A stretch of DNA of 64,000 nt from Thermoleophilia bacterium (GTDB lineage Bacteria > Actinomycetota > Thermoleophilia > BMS3ABIN01): contig JAGVMV010000047.1 of assembly GCA_020053595.1 (NCBI GenBank), forward strand, positions 23,635-87,634. Reading direction: 5' to 3'. The notes beneath the pieces were generated by a model. That model was not told the origin of the DNA and did not search any database. It saw only the letters and a program-made list of their open reading frames with translations. The position numbers and the translations under genes are program-made. Of the stretch, positions 1-8,688 are shown in pieces (within the stretch, counting starts at the first letter, position 1; the number at the start of each line of letters is the position of its first letter).

Positions 1-653
1 ACGCGGGCCGCCAGCTTGCGCTGCTTGGGACGGTCGGACAAAGCCAGCAGGGCACGACCGTGGCCCTCGGAAAGCTGCCCCTGCTCGATCAAACTTTGAA
101 CCTCGTCCGGCAAGTCAAGCAACCGCAGCGTATTGGCGACAGCGGAACGGCTGCGGCCCAGCTTGCCAGCCAGCTCCTCCTGGGTTGCGCCGAAGTCCTC
201 CTGAAGTATCGCGTAAGCTCGGGCAGTATCGATCGGGTTCAAATCCTCACGGCTGAGGTTCTCGATAAGCGCCAGCTCCAGCGATTCCGCGTCGCCGGCC
301 TTGCGAATGATAGCCGGTATCTTTTCAAGCCCGGCCAGTTGTGCCGCCCGCCAGCGCCGCTCACCGGCGACTAGCTCATAACTCTCACCACGGCGGCGAA
401 CTACCACGGGTTGTACCAGCCCGACCGCCCTGATTGACTCCGCCAGTTCTTCCAGTGCGGCATCGTCGAAGACAGTGCGCGGTTGTTTGGGGTTGCCGGC
501 AATTTGACCTACAGACAAAAACTGGTAGTCTGTGTCCGGAGGCGGGCTTCCGGTATCTGTGGTACCAGCTTGACTAACAGAGTTATCTATGGTGTCTCCT
601 ATCAGGGCCGCCAGGCCCCGCCCCAAGCCCTTGTTTCCCTTGGCGTTACTCAC
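1..653 (-). CDS. parB: ParB/Spo0J chromosome-partitioning protein (3' end outside window)
   Basis: The protein binds parS, loads as a CTP-dependent sliding clamp and works with ParA in origin segregation (family knowledge). About 217 N-terminal codons are visible; the C-terminal dimerisation domain lies beyond the left edge. Visible hallmarks in order are the start-proximal KGLGRGLAALIG box, the CTP-binding box GERRWRA, the ENLSREDLNP motif and the helix-turn-helix segment LGRSRSAVANTLRLL. The chosen start is a GTG at 651-653 that overlaps the parA stop codon by 8 bases, indicating translational coupling. An exact parS site lies about 3 kb upstream inside mnmG, so protein and target are linked. 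Identity is secure; only the C-terminus is unseen. Confidence 0.95.
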   Translation of the reverse strand, partial: MSNAKGNKGLGRGLAALIGDTIDNSVSQAGTTDTGSPPPDTDYQFLSVGQIAGNPKQPRTVFDDAALEELAESIRAVGLVQPVVVRRRGESYELVAGERRWRAAQLAGLEKIPAIIRKAGDAESLELALIENLSREDLNPIDTARAYAILQEDFGATQEELAGKLGRSRSAVANTLRLLDLPDEVQSLIEQGQLSEGHGRALLALSDRPKQRKLAAR

Positions 654-1404
654 GTTCAACCACCTCCGTGGCTAAATCAAAATATGCGTCTGAACCCGCG
701 CAGGTGGGATCATAATGTGATATCGGCATACCAAAACTCGGAGCCTCACTCAAACGGACATTACGCGGAATGACGGTTGTATAGGTCAGCTCGGGGAAAT
801 GTGAGCGGACCTCCTGAACCACCTGGGTAGAAAGACGGGTCCGCGGGTCATACATGGTCATCAGCAGACCGGCGACCTGGAGACGCGGGTTGAGGCCGGC
901 ACGGATCGCCTCGACCGTCTGCATAAGCTGGCCGAGGCCCTCGAGGGCGTAGTATTCACACTGAACCGGGACAATTATTTTATCAGCCGCCACAAGTGCG
1001 TTCAGTGTAAGAAGGCCGAGAGATGGTGGACAATCGATAAAGACGTAGTCAAAGTTGCCGGCGATCTCAGCCAGCGCGTCAGACAAAATATACTCTCTAC
1101 GCTCACGGCCGGGAAGCTCGACAGAAGTACCGGCCAGATCACGGGTCGATGGTATCAGGTAAAGATTTTGAATACTGGTTGGTATAACTGCGGCAGCAGC
1201 CGGTGAATCGCCGGAAAAGACATCATAAGAATTGGGACCTTCGACATTGTGCATGCCTAACCCGTGAGTGGCGTTGCACTGGGGATCGATATCGATGAGG
1301 AGAACAGTGGCGCCGGCTTCAGCCAGGCAGACCGCAGTGTTGACGCAGGTGGTGGTTTTCCCCACGCCACCCTTCTGGTTTGCCACAACGTAGGTCTTAC
1401 CCAA
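646..1404 (-). CDS. parA: ParA/Soj chromosome-partitioning ATPase
   Basis: A 252-residue MinD/ParA-type P-loop ATPase that moves ParB-parS complexes over the nucleoid (family knowledge). The deviant Walker A box KGGVGKTT is at about residues 11-18, the second nucleotide motif LLIDIDPQCN follows at about 35-44, and Walker B is FIDCPPSLG at about 121-129. There is no N-terminal DNA-binding extension, so it is the short chromosomal Soj type. The start is a TTG at 1402-1404, directly before the conserved KTYVVANQKGG stretch. The gene lies downstream of rsmG and overlaps parB by 8 bases. The 129-bp gap to rsmG holds a tandem near-repeat (TAGTGTGAA at 1512-1520 and 1524-1532) of unknown meaning. 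Confidence 0.95.
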   Translation of the reverse strand: MGKTYVVANQKGGVGKTTTCVNTAVCLAEAGATVLLIDIDPQCNATHGLGMHNVEGPNSYDVFSGDSPAAAAVIPTSIQNLYLIPSTRDLAGTSVELPGRERREYILSDALAEIAGNFDYVFIDCPPSLGLLTLNALVAADKIIVPVQCEYYALEGLGQLMQTVEAIRAGLNPRLQVAGLLMTMYDPRTRLSTQVVQEVRSHFPELTYTTVIPRNVRLSEAPSFGMPISHYDPTCAGSDAYFDLATEVVERE

Positions 1405-1533
1405 AATGAGCCTGCCTGAAGAAGAGTAACCTGCCTTGACGATGAAATTGTAACAGATGCTCCGGATCGAGACCAGAAGAAATGGGTCTAATGGGTTATT
1501 TTATACTTATGTAGTGTGAAATATAGTGTGAAG

Positions 1534-2235
1534 TCAGGGTTTCAATGGCCGTTTTTTTGCCATACCTGGTCGACGGGGAAATCGTTCCGGAGTTGGTAAA
1601 GTCTTCAAGAATCGCCAGACATGAAGATTCCTGGATCCCGGGTATGGTTTTACGGGTGAAACAGATACCAGTTCACCACCCAGGATAACCGCTATCTCTG
1701 TGGAGGCTTGCTCGTCACCCTGTTCCCGGGCTCCACGCTGCAGGAGCGCCGTACCACCAACTGTAAGCAAAGGCAGAGTATATTCAAGAACCACGGCTAG
1801 CGGCCCGACCGCACGCGCCAGGGCCAGATCAAAATGATCGCGCATCGTTGAGCGACCCGCGTCTTCCGCCCTCAAAGGGGCTATCTCAACATTGGTCAGA
1901 CACAGCGCTTTAATAGTGGCAGCGAGGAATTCGCACTTCTTGCCATTGGCTTCCAGAAGTGAAAATGACTTATCCGGACAGGCGATTGCCAGAGGCAGTC
2001 CGGGAAAACCGGCCCCGCTGCCGATATCGACGACCGAGTCAGCAGTTTGAAGCTGATCGAAAGATAAAAGGCTGAGACTGTCACGGAAATGCACGTTCAC
2101 TATCAGGTCTCCAGCGGTCACTGCGGTAAGGTTTCGGTCTGAAATGCCCGTCAGAAGCTCCAATAGTTTCTCGAGAAGGGCGACCTGCGAAGAAGAAATG
2201 CCGAAATCAAAACTTATTTTTTCTTGCCAGCTCAA
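1534..2235 (-). CDS. rsmG: 16S rRNA (guanine527-N7)-methyltransferase RsmG (GidB)
   Basis: A 233-residue class I SAM-dependent methyltransferase. RsmG methylates G527 of 16S rRNA, and loss of the enzyme gives low-level streptomycin resistance in other bacteria (family knowledge). The glycine-rich SAM-binding loop [17 protein letters not shown] sits around residues 69-85, followed by the acidic strand end LLEANGKK. The RAEDAG and [14 protein letters not shown] segments are also typical. Its TTG start overlaps the mnmG stop codon (TTGA), so the two are probably translated in a coupled way. The order mnmG-rsmG-parA-parB is the classic origin-proximal arrangement. Confidence 0.95.
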   Translation of the reverse strand: MSWQEKISFDFGISSSQVALLEKLLELLTGISDRNLTAVTAGDLIVNVHFRDSLSLLSFDQLQTADSVVDIGSGAGFPGLPLAIACPDKSFSLLEANGKKCEFLAATIKALCLTNVEIAPLRAEDAGRSTMRDHFDLALARAVGPLAVVLEYTLPLLTVGGTALLQRGAREQGDEQASTEIAVILGGELVSVSPVKPYPGSRNLHVWRFLKTLPTPERFPRRPGMAKKRPLKP

Positions 2236-4106
2236 TGGTTCTTTGCGTGCAGGTATATTGACAACACCGTAATGTCCGCGGGAGAGACGCCGGCGATGCG
2301 AGAGGCTTGCCCAAGGGAAGACGGGCGCAGGCGGGAGAGCCGCTCTCGGGCCTCGGTAGTTATGCCTGTGAGTTCAACATAGGAAAAATTGTCAGGAATC
2401 GCGGTTTTTTCAAGGCGAAGCTGGCGATTTATCTGTTCAAGCTGTCGAGATATATAGCCTTCGTACTTGATTTCAATATCCGCGCGCTCGATCGTTTCCT
2501 TGGATGAATGGGTGGAAGTATCGATGTTGAGGTAAGGAAGAAGCTCCGAAACAGTGAGCTCGGGTCTTTTCAGCAAACGGGCAGCGGATTGGACCTCGAC
2601 AATCGGGGAGCTTCCGAGGCTCGACAGATAAGAGTTTGTGGCTTCATCCGGGCGTACACGACTCTCGTGAAGCAATTCGAGAAGCGCCGTCAGCTCCCGG
2701 CGGCGATCAAGAACCGCCTCCAGGTCTGTATCTGATACCAGGCCGAGCCTGTTCCCAGACGGAGAGAGCCTGTCATGCGCGTTGTCATGGCGTAATAACA
2801 GCCTGTATTCAGCTCGAGAGGTAAACATTCGATACGGCTCATCGACGCCCTTTGTAACCAGGTCATCAATCAGCACGCCGATATAGGCATCGCTGCGTTT
2901 CAGAACGAGTTGCTCTTCCCCTTTGACGGCGAGGGAGGCATTGATTCCCGCCATCAGCCCCTGGGCTGCCGCCTCTTCATAGCCACTGGTGCCGTTTATC
3001 TGTCCAGCAAGGAACAGGCGGCAAACTGGCTTGGTTTCCAGTGTCAGCTTTAATTGGCTCGGTACGATGTAATCATATTCGACAGCGTAACCAGGCCGCA
3101 TCAGCCTGGCTTCTTCGAGCCCGGGCGTGGCCCGAATAACTTTTTCCTGCACCCAGACCGGCATGCTGGTGGTAAGGCCCTGGAGATAGAGTTCCCTGGT
3201 ATGCCGCCCTTCAGGTTCCACGAATACCGGATGCCGGGCGCGGTCAGGAAAATTCATTACCTTGCGATCAATAGAAGGGCAATAACGGGGGCCCTTGCCG
3301 CTGATAGCGCCAGTTTTGATAGGAGACAGGTGGAGATATTTTCTGACCACATCATGGGTCTCCGCAGTGGTATATGTCAGATAACAGGGGATTTGCTCTC
3401 GAGCCTTAACCCGGGAAAAGGGCGAGAAGGAGGGGGGATCAGGGTCGCCGGGCTCCAGAGCCATCCTGGCCGGATTGATGGAGCGGGCGTCGATTCTGGG
3501 GGGAGTTGCTGACTGGAAACGCCCAAGCTCGAGAGAGTTGGCCTCCAGGCTTTCAGAGAGGTCTCTGGCAGGCGGTTCTCCCATGCGACCCGCCGGAAAC
3601 CGGAGATCCCCGACCACGATGTTTCCCCTGAGAAAGGTGCCGCAGGCAAGGACGACCACCTTAGCGCCAATGTAGCTGCCATCGGTGAGCCTTACTCCGG
3701 CAATTGTTTCACGTGAAACATCAACGCTGGCTGCAATCCCTTCCAGGATTTTCAGGTTTGGCTCCGCCATCAAAGCCATTTTCATATTGTCCTCATAGAG
3801 CTTCTTGTCAGCTTGAGCTCTCAAGGCGCGCACGGCAGGCCCTTTGCTGGTGTTAAGCATCTTCATCTGGATGAAAGAACGGTCGGTGTTTCGCCCCTGC
3901 TCACCGCCGAGTGCGTCGATTTCGCGAGTCAACTGCCCCTTGCCCACACCGCCTATGGCCGGGTTACAGGGCATGAGTGCGATCTTCTCCAGGTTGATAG
4001 TTAGTAAAAGTGTGTTACATCCCATTCGCGCACTCGCCAGCGCAGCTTCACAACCGGCATGGCCGCCACCGACGACGATAATGTCAAAGGAGTTGTCAGC
4101 GTTCAT
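2232..4106 (-). CDS. mnmG: tRNA uridine-5-carboxymethylaminomethyl modification enzyme MnmG (GidA)
   Basis: A full-length MnmG of 624 residues, the FAD/NADH partner of MnmE in modifying U34 of certain tRNAs. The FAD-binding [19 protein letters not shown] is at about residues 11-29, followed by [14 protein letters not shown] with the conserved cysteine. Later motifs are [13 protein letters not shown], the [11 protein letters not shown] segment, and [20 protein letters not shown]. The C-terminal helical domain that contacts MnmE and tRNA is present ([19 protein letters not shown]). A perfect parS site lies in the reading frame at 3705-3720, encoding V-S-R-E-T. The gene follows a short MnmG-like paralogue and mnmE on the same strand. 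Confidence 0.97.
   Translation of the reverse strand: MNADNSFDIIVVGGGHAGCEAALASARMGCNTLLLTINLEKIALMPCNPAIGGVGKGQLTREIDALGGEQGRNTDRSFIQMKMLNTSKGPAVRALRAQADKKLYEDNMKMALMAEPNLKILEGIAASVDVSRETIAGVRLTDGSYIGAKVVVLACGTFLRGNIVVGDLRFPAGRMGEPPARDLSESLEANSLELGRFQSATPPRIDARSINPARMALEPGDPDPPSFSPFSRVKAREQIPCYLTYTTAETHDVVRKYLHLSPIKTGAISGKGPRYCPSIDRKVMNFPDRARHPVFVEPEGRHTRELYLQGLTTSMPVWVQEKVIRATPGLEEARLMRPGYAVEYDYIVPSQLKLTLETKPVCRLFLAGQINGTSGYEEAAAQGLMAGINASLAVKGEEQLVLKRSDAYIGVLIDDLVTKGVDEPYRMFTSRAEYRLLLRHDNAHDRLSPSGNRLGLVSDTDLEAVLDRRRELTALLELLHESRVRPDEATNSYLSSLGSSPIVEVQSAARLLKRPELTVSELLPYLNIDTSTHSSKETIERADIEIKYEGYISRQLEQINRQLRLEKTAIPDNFSYVELTGITTEARERLSRLRPSSLGQASRIAGVSPADITVLSIYLHAKNH
3705..3720. promoter_or_regulatory. 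parS centromere-like site (ParB binding site)
   Basis: The 16-base perfect palindrome TGTTTCACGTGAAACA equals the bacterial parS consensus with no mismatch. It lies inside the coding frame of mnmG, about 3.05 kb from the parB start. ParB nucleates at such sites (family knowledge). No second perfect copy was noticed in the window. Confidence 0.93.
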
Positions 4107-4193
4107 GAAGAATTCCCGCGAATGAAGAAAATATTCCCACTACGGCAGTCACCGGCTATCGAAATGATGTTGATATAGTGCACACAGTTGCTA

Positions 4194-5285
4194 TTAACAG
4201 CCGCTTTCGTCATCGATCCTGACAGTCACGGGCCTTATATCCTGATGAGCGACGCGATCGAGAAGCTTACCAACAAGAGTATTACTAAATGACAATGACT
4301 GGTTTGCGGCACCATGACCAGCGCGATGTGCCGCATTGATTCCTGCGACAAAACCGAGAGCGGCCGCCTCGGTATAGTTACAGCTGCCGGCGGCCCGCCC
4401 GGCGAAGAAAAGCCCGGGTTTACCGATGACTTCGAGGTTCTTGCCGGCCTGCTCCGCTGCCAGGCCCAGGTGGAGGACGGTGTATGAAGGGCGGGTGATC
4501 CAGGCCTGGGAAAGGTCTTTGTTCTGCCTCAGTGCCTGAAGCTGGCTCGTCCGGTTGCCGTCCGCTTCCAGCGTGAAGGCAAGCACTTCGCCAAGTTGCT
4601 CGCCATCGCGTCTCAAGCGCGGATCCTCCAGGAGTTCTTCATCAATGCCGCGCGATGACAGGCGTGGTGAAGTCCTGGCCCAGATATCGACCAGTTTAAT
4701 ATCCTGCATTTGCAGGCATTTAGCCAGAGAATTGGCTGGTATCTCAGCCCAGCGCCCCCCCGGCGATGTTTCGCCGGCGTCGACGACACGGCCGTTTAAA
4801 AAGGTGCCGGCGGCCACAACGACCGCTCGCGCCGTAAAATGCTCTCTCAATTTGGTCTCGAGCTTCCAACCGGACTTGCCGGGGATCAGACTGGTTACCA
4901 GCGCCTGCCGCAGGGCTAGCCCGTCTTCCGATTCAAGCTGTTGCTTCCAGGCCAGGCCCAGACGCCGCCGGTCGACCAGGACTCTGCCGGCAACGCTGTC
5001 CGTGCCCGAAATGCCATCGGTCGGCAGCAGACCCGGCAGCTCTGCGCCGAAACCGTCCAGTTCCGCCATCAGGGCATGCCGGCGATCCTCACTGTCATCC
5101 ACCAGTACCGGCGTCGCGGTCGGGTAGCCGACCATATCGAGGTTAATGCTCAGGCAAAGTGTTTGCGCGCCGGCACGAGCAGCCGCCAGCGCTGCCTCGC
5201 AGCCGGACGGTCCGGCACCGACAACGATGACGGCATAATCTGCAGCGATGATTTCTTCGGTTTCCTTTTCCATGTTTGAGCACAC
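4194..5285 (-). CDS. Short MnmG/GidA-like FAD protein (paralogue of mnmG)
   Basis: A 363-residue protein that aligns by eye with the two-dinucleotide-fold core of MnmG. It has the FAD loop VVGAGPSGCEAALAAARAG, the AAGTFLNGRVVDAGE strand, the TRPSYTVLHLGLAAE segment (compare [14 protein letters not shown] in MnmG) and the terminal FAD motif LFFAGRAAGSCNYTEAAALG. It lacks MnmG's [10 protein letters not shown] cysteine motif, much of the insertion, and the whole C-terminal MnmE/tRNA-binding domain. It therefore cannot be assumed to perform the MnmG reaction. It sits between mnmE and mnmG with short gaps, so a tRNA-modification or folate/flavin role is inferred from position only. TrmFO is a less likely alternative. 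The start could be GTG 5285 or ATG 5273. Confidence 0.75.
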   Translation of the reverse strand: MCSNMEKETEEIIAADYAVIVVGAGPSGCEAALAAARAGAQTLCLSINLDMVGYPTATPVLVDDSEDRRHALMAELDGFGAELPGLLPTDGISGTDSVAGRVLVDRRRLGLAWKQQLESEDGLALRQALVTSLIPGKSGWKLETKLREHFTARAVVVAAGTFLNGRVVDAGETSPGGRWAEIPANSLAKCLQMQDIKLVDIWARTSPRLSSRGIDEELLEDPRLRRDGEQLGEVLAFTLEADGNRTSQLQALRQNKDLSQAWITRPSYTVLHLGLAAEQAGKNLEVIGKPGLFFAGRAAGSCNYTEAAALGFVAGINAAHRAGHGAANQSLSFSNTLVGKLLDRVAHQDIRPVTVRIDDESGC

Positions 5286-5297
5286 CGGCAGATAGTG

Positions 5298-6680
5298 CTA
5301 CTTGCCTATGCAGAATTCGCGGAAAATGGTTTCCAGCAGGTCGTCGACGTTTTCCTCGCCGGTGATTTCACCGAGCGCGGCCAGAGCGGCACGCAGCTCC
5401 TCGGCTATCAGTTCCTCGCCGAGTCCGACCCGCAGGCCCTGGCAGGCGCGGCTTAGTGATTCACGCGCACTCTCCAGCAGCAGCCGGTGCCGTTCGTGTG
5501 TGACAATGGGACCTTCAAGCGGAGGCAGTGAGCCGCCCAGGACGACCCCGGTAATTTTTTCCTTCAGTTTATTCAATCCCTGCCTGGTCATGGCCGAGAT
5601 GATCACCGGTTCCGACGGCAGCAGCCCCCGGTTGAAACGGGGGGACTGGCCCCGGAACCGGTCACACTTGTTGATGACGAAAATAGCCCGATCTTTTGGC
5701 AGCGAAGTCAGCAGTGCCCGATCGTGGTCGTCCTCAGGCTCGCTGCCGTCGAACAGGCAGAGGATCAAGTCGGCCTCCTGCATGGCGCGGCGGCTGCGCT
5801 CCACGCCGACCTGCTCGACTTCATCAGTCGCCGGCCGTAGCCCCGCCGTATCGATGAGTTGCAGGGGGATGCCCTTCACATTGATGATTTCTTCGATTGT
5901 ATCCCGCGTGGTACCCGGGATCTCGGTTACAATCGCCCTTTCCCGCATGAGCAGGGAGTTCAGCAGGCTCGATTTGCCGACGTTGGGTTTTCCGACAATC
6001 GCTGTGCGCACTCCCTGGCTGAGCACTCGTCCAACGAAAGCGGAGTCGATCAGCTCCTCGAGGCGGCTCCGGATCTGCTCCAGCCTTTCGCCGGTCTGGC
6101 CGCGGTCCAGCTCTTCGATGTCCTCGTCCGAGAAATCGATGTCCGCCTCCATGGCGGCCATTTCACGCAGAATTGTTTGGCGCAGCTCCCCGATCTCCCC
6201 TGAGAGTGATCCATCAAGCTGGGCCAGTGCGACTCGCAGCCCCGCCTCGGTTTTCGCTGAAATAATCTGTACGACACTCTCCGCCTGGGCGAGATCTATA
6301 CGCCCATTGAGAAATGCCCGGCGTGTGAATTCACCCGGTGAAGCCAGCTGTGCTCCCCGCTCCAGGAAGAGTGAAAGAATCTTCTGCTGAGCCACGGGGC
6401 CGCCGTGGCAGTTCACTTCAACGATATCCTCGCGAGTATAGGTCTGGGGCGCTCGCATGATACCCACCAGCACTTCGTCGACGAGATTGCCGCTGGCTGG
6501 ATCCTGTACGGCGCCGTAGCAGAGGCGGTGGGTCGCCGCCCGGTCCAGCGGGCTGCCGCTGGCCGATCGAAAAACCTGCGCGCAAATGGATATCGCCTCG
6601 GGGCCGGTCATTCGCACGATGCCGATAGCACCAACGCCAAGTGGCGTGGATATGGCGGCTATTGTCGGGACCTGATGCAT
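5298..6680 (-). CDS. mnmE: tRNA modification GTPase MnmE (TrmE)
   Basis: The GTPase half of the MnmE-MnmG complex. I chose the ATG at 6678-6680 (MHQVPTIAAISTPLG), which matches the family N-terminus and gives 460 residues. The open frame runs 64 codons further upstream without family resemblance. Visible motifs are the tetrahydrofolate-binding N domain (PGEFTRRAFLNGRIDLAQAE), G1 GKPNVGKSSLL at about residue 228, G2/G3 PGTTRDT and DTAGLR, G4 NKCD, and the C-terminal CIGK whose cysteine is required for activity. The genes usually found upstream (jag, yidC, rnpA, rpmH) are absent; a divergent gene starts at 6865 instead. Confidence 0.96.
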   Translation of the reverse strand: MHQVPTIAAISTPLGVGAIGIVRMTGPEAISICAQVFRSASGSPLDRAATHRLCYGAVQDPASGNLVDEVLVGIMRAPQTYTREDIVEVNCHGGPVAQQKILSLFLERGAQLASPGEFTRRAFLNGRIDLAQAESVVQIISAKTEAGLRVALAQLDGSLSGEIGELRQTILREMAAMEADIDFSDEDIEELDRGQTGERLEQIRSRLEELIDSAFVGRVLSQGVRTAIVGKPNVGKSSLLNSLLMRERAIVTEIPGTTRDTIEEIINVKGIPLQLIDTAGLRPATDEVEQVGVERSRRAMQEADLILCLFDGSEPEDDHDRALLTSLPKDRAIFVINKCDRFRGQSPRFNRGLLPSEPVIISAMTRQGLNKLKEKITGVVLGGSLPPLEGPIVTHERHRLLLESARESLSRACQGLRVGLGEELIAEELRAALAALGEITGEENVDDLLETIFREFCIGK

Positions 6681-6864
6681 GACGCGTATTATATCAGCGG
6701 CGGGAGCCGTGGGGTTTGTTCGGACCAAGGATGAAGCTTCAGCGCTAACACGGAAAAGCCAGAAAAGGTAGAATATGCTGGCCAAAGCAGGCGGGAAGAA
6801 TTCAACCGGCGCCAGCGATTTATGTGAGCGGCCTCCTGGCAGCCTGAAAAGAAAAGGAATAGAG
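6681..6864. promoter_or_regulatory. Divergent intergenic region between mnmE and yyaL-like gene
   Basis: These 184 bases separate two outward-facing genes and must carry at least one promoter for each direction (inference). No single -35/-10 pair stands out. A clear ribosome binding site, AAAAGGAA at 6852-6859, sits six bases before ATG 6865 and decides the start of the rightward gene. Confidence 0.4.
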
Positions 6865-8688
6865 ATGGTCACAGAAAGTAACGAAGAAGCTATTCCCGCA
6901 CCGGCCCCAAGCGGCAGCTTTCGTTTTTCGCCACGGCCGAACCGCGCCGGCCAGATAAAATGGCGGCCATGGGATGAAAGTATCTTTCAGCAGTCCGGGA
7001 AGGAAAACAAGCCGGTCCTGCTGGCGATCTCGGCGGTCTGGTGCCACTGGTGCCATGTCATGGACGAGACCAGCTATTCGGACAATGGAGTCATTTCCCT
7101 GATAAATGAGAGCTTCATCCCGGTCAGGGTAGACAGCGATCAGCGGCCGGACATCAACTTTCGTTACAACCAGGGAGGCTGGCCGACCCTGGCTTTTCTA
7201 ACCATGGATGGTGAGGTGATTTCCGGCACCACATACATTCCACCGGATCAGCTGCGCCGGTTGCTCGCCGATGTTCGGGACCTCTACAGCAGCAATCGTC
7301 AGGAGATTCAGGCGGCGGTGGAAAATATTCGCGAGCAGCGGGAAGCTCAGGCCAAACAGCTTCCGGAGGGACCGGCTCCCGGCCCGGCGGTGGCGGCGTC
7401 CGTTCTCGAGGTTGCCGGCGACGTCTATGACAAAGAGTTCGGCGGTTTTGGGAGTTTGACAAAATTTCCGTACACCAACGTGCTTTCTCTGGTCATGATG
7501 ATCCTCTCCGAAGCTTCCATAAGCGAGCTCGAGGCAATGCTGACCAAAACGCTGGACGCCATGGCCGGGGGTGGCATGTACGACCGGGTCGAGGGCGGGT
7601 TCTTCCGCTATTCCACGAACCGCGAGTGGACGATCCCCCATTTTGAAAAGATGCTTGAAGACAACGTCGCCCTGCTATCAGTCTACGCCGAGGCTGTCCG
7701 CATCACCGGCAGCAAGGAATACGAAACAGTAGCCCGCGATATCTATCGATATCTGACAACAGTCCTTCTGGAGCCCGGGTCAGGGGTCTTTCGCGGCAGC
7801 CAGGATGCTGACGAAGATTATTACCGGCTCGATCTGGCCGCCAGAAAAGAGACCAGGGCGCCTTATATCGATCCCACGGTATTCGCCGGCTGGAATGCGC
7901 TGGCTGCCTCGGCATTACTGCGGGCTTTCCAGGTCATGGGCGACGTTGAAATGCGAGACCGTGCCTCAGGGGCTCTCGACTTTGTCTGGGAGCATATGTG
8001 GGACGCGGACCGGGGCCTGAACCATTATTACTACGATGGCCAAGCCTACTTGCCGGGGATGCTGGGGGACACGGCCAGGATGCTTACCGCCTGTCTCGAC
8101 GCATATGAAAGCGGCGTCGGCGAAGTCTGGCTCGACCGGGCTCTGAAAATCGCACAATGGCTGCAAAAGAACCTTGAAAACGAAAAAACCGGCGGCTTCC
8201 ACGATTGCCGGGAAACCCCGGGTACCGAAGGATTGTCGGCCGAGCGCGCTTTTCCACTGGTAGAAAACTCCATTGCCGCATCCGCCCTTATCCGGCTGGC
8301 CCAAAACAGCGGCCAGCCTCGCTTCGGTGAATCCGCCGAGCGGACAATAAATTATTTCTCCGGCAGCTACAAGGAGAGCGGACTGTTTGCCGCCGATTAT
8401 GCCCTGGCGGTAGAGCGGCTGATCGATCCCCCCGTCCGGGTGACGATCGTCGGGCCGCCGGATGACCCTGAAACCATCAAAATGATCAGGGCTGCGCACC
8501 TGGCACGCATACCATTTCGCTCCCTGGAGATTCTCAACCCGGCGCACCATAACGAGGATCTTGAAGCAGCGGGTTATGGGTATGCCGGACAGCCGATCGC
8601 CTACATCTGCATTGGCGCCAGCTGCCAGCCGCCAGTGACTGACCCGGAAGAGTTGCCGGGCAGGCTCGAGGCAGGGAGAGTGCGCTGA
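6865..8688 (+). CDS. YyaL-type protein: N-terminal thioredoxin-like (DUF255) plus alpha/alpha-barrel
   Basis: A 607-residue member of the YyaL / spermatogenesis-associated protein 20 family. The N-terminal thioredoxin-like domain has the characteristic WCHWCHVMDETSYSD segment near residues 48-62. The rest resembles an N-acylglucosamine-2-epimerase-like (alpha/alpha)6 barrel, with GGMYDRVEGGFFRYS and PHFEKMLEDN as family landmarks. The biochemical role of the family is not settled. Start ATG 6865 is preferred over 6775 because of its AAAAGGAA ribosome binding site and the poor quality of the upstream 30 codons. At about 607 residues it is somewhat shorter than typical relatives of about 680. 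A DUF547 protein follows with an overlapping start. Confidence 0.85.
   Translation: MVTESNEEAIPAPAPSGSFRFSPRPNRAGQIKWRPWDESIFQQSGKENKPVLLAISAVWCHWCHVMDETSYSDNGVISLINESFIPVRVDSDQRPDINFRYNQGGWPTLAFLTMDGEVISGTTYIPPDQLRRLLADVRDLYSSNRQEIQAAVENIREQREAQAKQLPEGPAPGPAVAASVLEVAGDVYDKEFGGFGSLTKFPYTNVLSLVMMILSEASISELEAMLTKTLDAMAGGGMYDRVEGGFFRYSTNREWTIPHFEKMLEDNVALLSVYAEAVRITGSKEYETVARDIYRYLTTVLLEPGSGVFRGSQDADEDYYRLDLAARKETRAPYIDPTVFAGWNALAASALLRAFQVMGDVEMRDRASGALDFVWEHMWDADRGLNHYYYDGQAYLPGMLGDTARMLTACLDAYESGVGEVWLDRALKIAQWLQKNLENEKTGGFHDCRETPGTEGLSAERAFPLVENSIAASALIRLAQNSGQPRFGESAERTINYFSGSYKESGLFAADYALAVERLIDPPVRVTIVGPPDDPETIKMIRAAHLARIPFRSLEILNPAHHNEDLEAAGYGYAGQPIAYICIGASCQPPVTDPEELPGRLEAGRVR

Noticed and set aside
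5302..6390. 362-codon plus-strand frame opposite mnmE
   Set aside because: Serine/arginine-rich composition typical of an antisense shadow; mnmE on the other strand has complete GTPase motifs.
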